A stretch of 64,000 nt of DNA from JAKVCB01 sp965243695 (GTDB taxonomy: Bacteria > Planctomycetota > Planctomycetia > Pirellulales > Lacipirellulaceae). Within the stretch, counting starts at the first letter, position 1. Each line of letters starts with the position of its first letter. The notes under the pieces are model-generated. The model made no database searches. It was not told where the DNA came from and saw nothing but the letters and a program-made list of their open reading frames with translations. The stretch is from positions 12,769-76,768 of the forward strand of contig CBDEWC010000046.1 of assembly GCA_965243695.1 (NCBI GenBank), in the 5' to 3' direction. This document shows, one piece after another, positions 60,990 through 64,000 of this stretch. The position numbers were made by a program, and so were the translations under genes.

Positions 60990-62387
60990 CTACAACCGTT
61001 TCGGTGGGCCATCCAATTCCAAAACAACGACGGTCGCGTGCAACTCTGGATGATGGCCTGACAGGTCCACGCGGCTCCCCTTGGAGGATGACGGCTCGAC
61101 CGATAGCGGCTGGCGCTGCTGGTCCGCCAGCAGGTAGGCCCCGGTGATCTTGTTGGCCAATGGGGGAACCTCCAAGGAGCCATCCTCCGGCCAATCGTAC
61201 ACGTGCAAATAAATCGTGTTTCCCTTCACCGTGGCCCGACCCCACGACAGTTCTTTGAAGGGACTCCGCGTCGTTCCATAAATGGAATCGCCATTCACTT
61301 CCAGCCAGCGTCCAATCGCAAACAGCCGGTCCTGCATGATCAACGGCACCCGGCCATCGGCCGTGGGGCCGATGTCCAATAGCAGATTTCCTCCCTCGCT
61401 AACCATATCGATCAACAGACGTACACTCGCGGTGCGGGATACATAGATGTCGTAATTTTCCGCACGATTAAAGGCAAACGAATGCCCGATACCACGACAC
61501 TCTTCAAACGGTTTACGGCCTTGGCCAACCCCTTCACCTCCCCACTTGCCATATTCGGTCGTGAAAAAATCACCGCACTTGCCGCGCAGGTCTTTTCCCC
61601 AACGATCGTTGACCACAATCGTTTTTCGATTAGGACTGTGGTTATAGAGCCAGGCAAGAAATTCGGTGCTCCGCAGCGTCGTATCGGAAGCAATCCACTC
61701 GCCATCGGGCCAGAGGATATCTGGCTGATAGTTGTTGATCAGTTCCCTCATCTGGGGGAGAGCCACCTTTTCGACATAGGCAGCCTGATCGGAATCATAG
61801 AGTGGATTCTCCCATTCCAGAAAGGAAAAATAGTACCCCATTTTCAGCCCTTCGCTGCGGACAGCCTTGGTCAAATCTCCCAACAGGTCGCGCTGCGGAC
61901 CGGTCTCAACGCTGTTCCAGGCATAACCTCGCACTTCGCTGGCGGTTTTATTGGGCCAAAGGCAAAAACCATCATGGTGCTTGGAGGTCAGCACCACGTA
62001 CCTGGCACCGCTGCGCTTGAAAATCTTTGCCCACTGCTGGGGGTCGTACAATTCGGCCCGGAACATCGGCGCAAAGTCGCGATACTCGAAATCTTTACCA
62101 TAGACCCGCTCGTGAAATTTTCGTTCCAGACCGTCATGCGCATTTGTGTTGACCCAATGCTGATACCACTCCGAGTAGGTACTGGTATCGCAGTAGGACG
62201 GCACGGCATAAACGCCCCAGTGAATGAAGATGCCGAACTTATCGTCTGAGAACCATCCCGGGACGGACCGTGCATTGAGCGACTCCCAGGTAGGCTGAAA
62301 TTGCACCTGGCTGTCTGTAGGGTCCGCACAAGCGGAAGACGCCACCAAAGCGGCCAGTAGAAACAAGGAAACAAGACGCACGAACAT
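60990..62387 (-). CDS. GH29 alpha-L-fucosidase
   Basis: A 465-residue exported glycoside hydrolase. A signal peptide (LVSLFLLAALVASSACA) precedes the GH29 barrel: WFSDDKFGIFIHWGVYAVPSY, YVVLTSKHHDGFCLWPNKT, and nucleophile region NNYQPDILWPDGEW (D228). CGDFFTTEYGKW and SEGGNLLLDIGPTADGRVP are family blocks. The final 100 residues form the C-terminal beta domain. The family removes terminal alpha-L-fucose from glycans with retention; marine planctomycetes use such enzymes on fucose-containing polysaccharides (sulfatases are typical partners but none is adjacent). The nearest upstream gene on the strand is the DUF2490 protein. Confidence 0.92.
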   Translation of the reverse strand: MFVRLVSLFLLAALVASSACADPTDSQVQFQPTWESLNARSVPGWFSDDKFGIFIHWGVYAVPSYCDTSTYSEWYQHWVNTNAHDGLERKFHERVYGKDFEYRDFAPMFRAELYDPQQWAKIFKRSGARYVVLTSKHHDGFCLWPNKTASEVRGYAWNSVETGPQRDLLGDLTKAVRSEGLKMGYYFSFLEWENPLYDSDQAAYVEKVALPQMRELINNYQPDILWPDGEWIASDTTLRSTEFLAWLYNHSPNRKTIVVNDRWGKDLRGKCGDFFTTEYGKWGGEGVGQGRKPFEECRGIGHSFAFNRAENYDIYVSRTASVRLLIDMVSEGGNLLLDIGPTADGRVPLIMQDRLFAIGRWLEVNGDSIYGTTRSPFKELSWGRATVKGNTIYLHVYDWPEDGSLEVPPLANKITGAYLLADQQRQPLSVEPSSSKGSRVDLSGHHPELHATVVVLELDGPPKRL

Positions 62388-62709
62388 GCTCCTTCAAGTC
62401 AGGACCTAAAAGGCCGCAGGGACACCTTGTAAACAGGGACATTGCGCAACGCCACTGCCCAGTATGAACCGTTTAAGTGTGCACAGGCAAGCTTTGCCTG
62501 CCTGTGCCACTTACACCGGTGCCGCACTCGATGGGGCAGCAGCACACAGGAGTGTGGCAGGTTTAGACACCACATCTGTAGAGCACACCAACAGCCGGAC
62601 GCGCAGCTTGACGTCAGCTACCGAGTTGCCATCCAGGCCTGCCGGGCAATTGGCGTGGCCGCACAACTCGACGGAAAAACCACTCTGTCGAACCTGTAGT
62701 TCGACCCCG
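62388..62709. other. intergenic region between DUF2490 and fucosidase genes
   Basis: No gene recognised. It contains the hairpin at 62481-62507 and probably the fucosidase promoter. Confidence 0.5.
62481..62507. repeat. inverted repeat with 9-bp arms
   Basis: Perfect arms gcacaggca / tgcctgtgc are separated by nine bases. It could act as a hairpin after the DUF2490 gene or as an operator ahead of the fucosidase gene. No T-run follows. Confidence 0.75.
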
Positions 62710-63459
62710 TCAGGGACTACGGAACAAATTTAACGAGAGGATATGATGGTTGCGGTCGCTGCCGAAGGGATTATGGAGAACCTGGTTCAAGTAGCCAATT
62801 TCCACGCGCCACTGAGAATGCTTCGAGCGTTTGTACCCAACCCCGACAAAAGCCCGATTCTGATTGAACCCGCTTTCCGCTCCCCAATCTGTGTCATTGA
62901 GGTTGTAGAACAACTCATCCCAACAAACGACCATCATTCGCGGCAACCCAGGTAGTTTGCGCCGCACACTGAAGAGCTGTCGGAATCGCAAACCGACGTC
63001 GTCGCCTAGCTCAACAAACCTCTGCTCGAAACGCGAGCGAAGTCCAACTTTCCACACTTCATCACTTTTCGACCACGTCCACTGTTGCCAGATACGGTGC
63101 TCGTCAAATTCCAATCTCGACGGCTTGGAAGTCCTGATCCAGCCATACCCGGCCCAAACGGTCGACCGCTCGTTAAGCTTCCAGCCAATACCAGGACGAA
63201 CCAGGCTCTGGTTAAATCCACCGGCGTCATCGAGAAATCGGATTTGGCCGTCAAACCACCACTTAAGTCTATCGCTTTGTAACCCAAGAGCCTCAAAGTC
63301 ACCCTGGGCAAACAGGGCGTTCCAGAGTCCCGTGTCGTCGATCGAGTCGGCGTGAGAGCGACCTGCCCACAACTGCGGGACCAGAGAGACCAGCAAGCAG
63401 GATATGGCAAGAATCCGTTCCATTGCCCAGCCCCGTTCCATTGCCCAGCCCCGTTCCAT
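62710..63459 (-). CDS. DUF2490-family outer-membrane protein
   Basis: A 249-residue exported beta-rich protein. The family pattern WNALFAQGDFEALGLQSDRL, VWAGYGWIRTS, HRIWQQWTWSK, LRSRFEQRFVE and VVCWDELFYNLNDTDWG, and a final aromatic strand (ILSLNLFRSP), suggests an outer-membrane beta barrel. The start is uncertain. Three ATGs lie 18 bp apart in a tandem repeat (MERGWAMERGWAMERIL); the last gives the best signal peptide (MERILAISCLLVSLVPQLWAG). Function unknown. Confidence 0.78.
   Translation of the reverse strand: MERGWAMERGWAMERILAISCLLVSLVPQLWAGRSHADSIDDTGLWNALFAQGDFEALGLQSDRLKWWFDGQIRFLDDAGGFNQSLVRPGIGWKLNERSTVWAGYGWIRTSKPSRLEFDEHRIWQQWTWSKSDEVWKVGLRSRFEQRFVELGDDVGLRFRQLFSVRRKLPGLPRMMVVCWDELFYNLNDTDWGAESGFNQNRAFVGVGYKRSKHSQWRVEIGYLNQVLHNPFGSDRNHHILSLNLFRSP
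63421..63456 (-). repeat. 18-bp tandem duplication of a start-codon region
   Basis: Two identical 18-bp units (cattgcccagccccgttc), with a partly matching third next to them, repeat the first six codons (MERGWA). This places three in-frame ATG codons, each with the upstream GGGCTGG, at the start of the DUF2490 gene. Confidence 0.93.
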
Positions 63460-64000
63460 TATCCAGCCATTGATAAGACGAATTTTTGAAGAAACTAACA
63501 GTGCCTTCGGACAAATTTTGTGCTGGCTTGAATCTAAGCCATCGAGCAGGCAAGGTTTTCCAATAACTTTCCAGTGCCCACAACCTGGCGATGGTTTTCA
63601 TTAAAATTTTTAGGCATTGGATACCAATAGGTACCCTCGGCTGAGCAACTTGAGGACTTTTCTACACCGGTTGGAAGTAAGGGCTATCGGCAAACCACCC
63701 ACGACAAGTGGCCGAGGATTACGGATTCTCTCACGAAATCACAGGCTCACTGCGCTTCGGCCAGGCAACGCACCATTGAGGCGCGAAACCGTCAACGCGG
63801 TGGCTTGTTGGAAACCGTCGCTTAGATACACTTGGTACATCTCGAAGGGATGAATCGCCTGGACTTACTTCGATTCGGGGTTCCCCAGGCCACCGCAGCC
63901 GGTGTGGCTAAACTGTAGCAGGCGATCCTCAAGTGCCAGATCAACCACTCACCTATCAGCTTAGAGACACTGTTACTGAGGAGATACTGTTGCTGAGGAG
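63460..64000. other. gene-free stretch to the right edge
   Basis: No gene recognised. A direct repeat (actgtt(a/g)ctgaggag, twice) closes the window. A plus-strand 78-codon frame has no family features. Confidence 0.5.

Noticed and set aside
1..64000. tRNA, rRNA, integrase, transposase or prophage genes
   Set aside because: None was recognised by reading; a covariance-model scan would be needed to exclude a tRNA fully.

Overview
The window reads as a chromosomal segment of a planctomycete, most likely order Pirellulales (inference). The evidence is: secreted proteins ending in a VPEP/IPEP sorting tail (PEP-CTERM), a dockerin-like secreted hydrolase carrying the planctomycete export motif LEDRRLLSG, a DUF1571 protein, lipid A genes (lpxC, lpxA), an rsmH outside any division cluster, and a Tad pilus locus in the planctomycete arrangement. 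No rRNA, tRNA, CRISPR, prophage or insertion sequence was recognised by eye.

Layout. 0-7 kb: tail of an ABC permease, a convergent skp-lpxC-lpxA-Gfo/Idh operon (envelope/lipid A) and a secreted M28 peptidase with a PDZ tail. 7-15 kb: a lone receiver protein and an FHA-GAF histidine kinase, a metallo-beta-lactamase-fold hydrolase, a DUF1571 protein, a planctomycete membrane protein broken by two mutually compensating frameshifts, a tail fragment of an alpha-2-macroglobulin gene, then EamA, cupin and Nudix genes. 15-22 kb: cysteine desulfurase and A-type Fe-S carrier, an orphan Flp pilin, queA, a GT4 glycosyltransferase, rsmH and hspQ. 22-34 kb: the Tad pilus locus on the minus strand (flp; small membrane ORF, cpaA, cpaB, secretin, cpaE, tadA, tadB, tadC, a small secreted protein and a TPR protein). 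34-40 kb: a repeat-containing secreted protein and a duplicated PEP-CTERM gene, one copy of which is fused in frame to a second secreted metalloprotease with its own PEP-CTERM tail. 40-46 kb: YrbL-like, phytanoyl-CoA dioxygenase-like, FG-GAP/UnbV, a truncated SDR, a beta-keto acid cleavage enzyme and an LRR protein. 46-54 kb: an APC permease and a divergent carbohydrate locus (HAD phosphatase, class II aldolase and FGGY kinase on one strand, a Rossmann-SAF oxidoreductase on the other) with a perfect 16-bp palindrome between the arms. 54-64 kb: pentapeptide-repeat PEP-CTERM protein, frameshifted EEP-family hydrolase, CehA-type PHP metallohydrolase, dockerin/alpha-beta hydrolase, GH29 fucosidase and a DUF2490 outer-membrane protein.

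Two themes run through the window. First, many short direct-repeat arrays (11, 12, 15, 18, 20, 21 and 24 bp units) lie inside genes, over start sites and between genes. Those inside coding sequence are all multiples of three. Second, several genes are damaged or rearranged (two frameshifted genes, an A2M tail fragment, a truncated SDR and a gene fusion), which suggests local gene turnover, though part of the indel signal could be assembly error. The strongest candidates for something new are the PEP-CTERM duplication/fusion locus with its conserved leader and twin terminators, the divergent kinase-aldolase-phosphatase-oxidoreductase locus, and a 36-residue membrane peptide at the head of the Tad operon.
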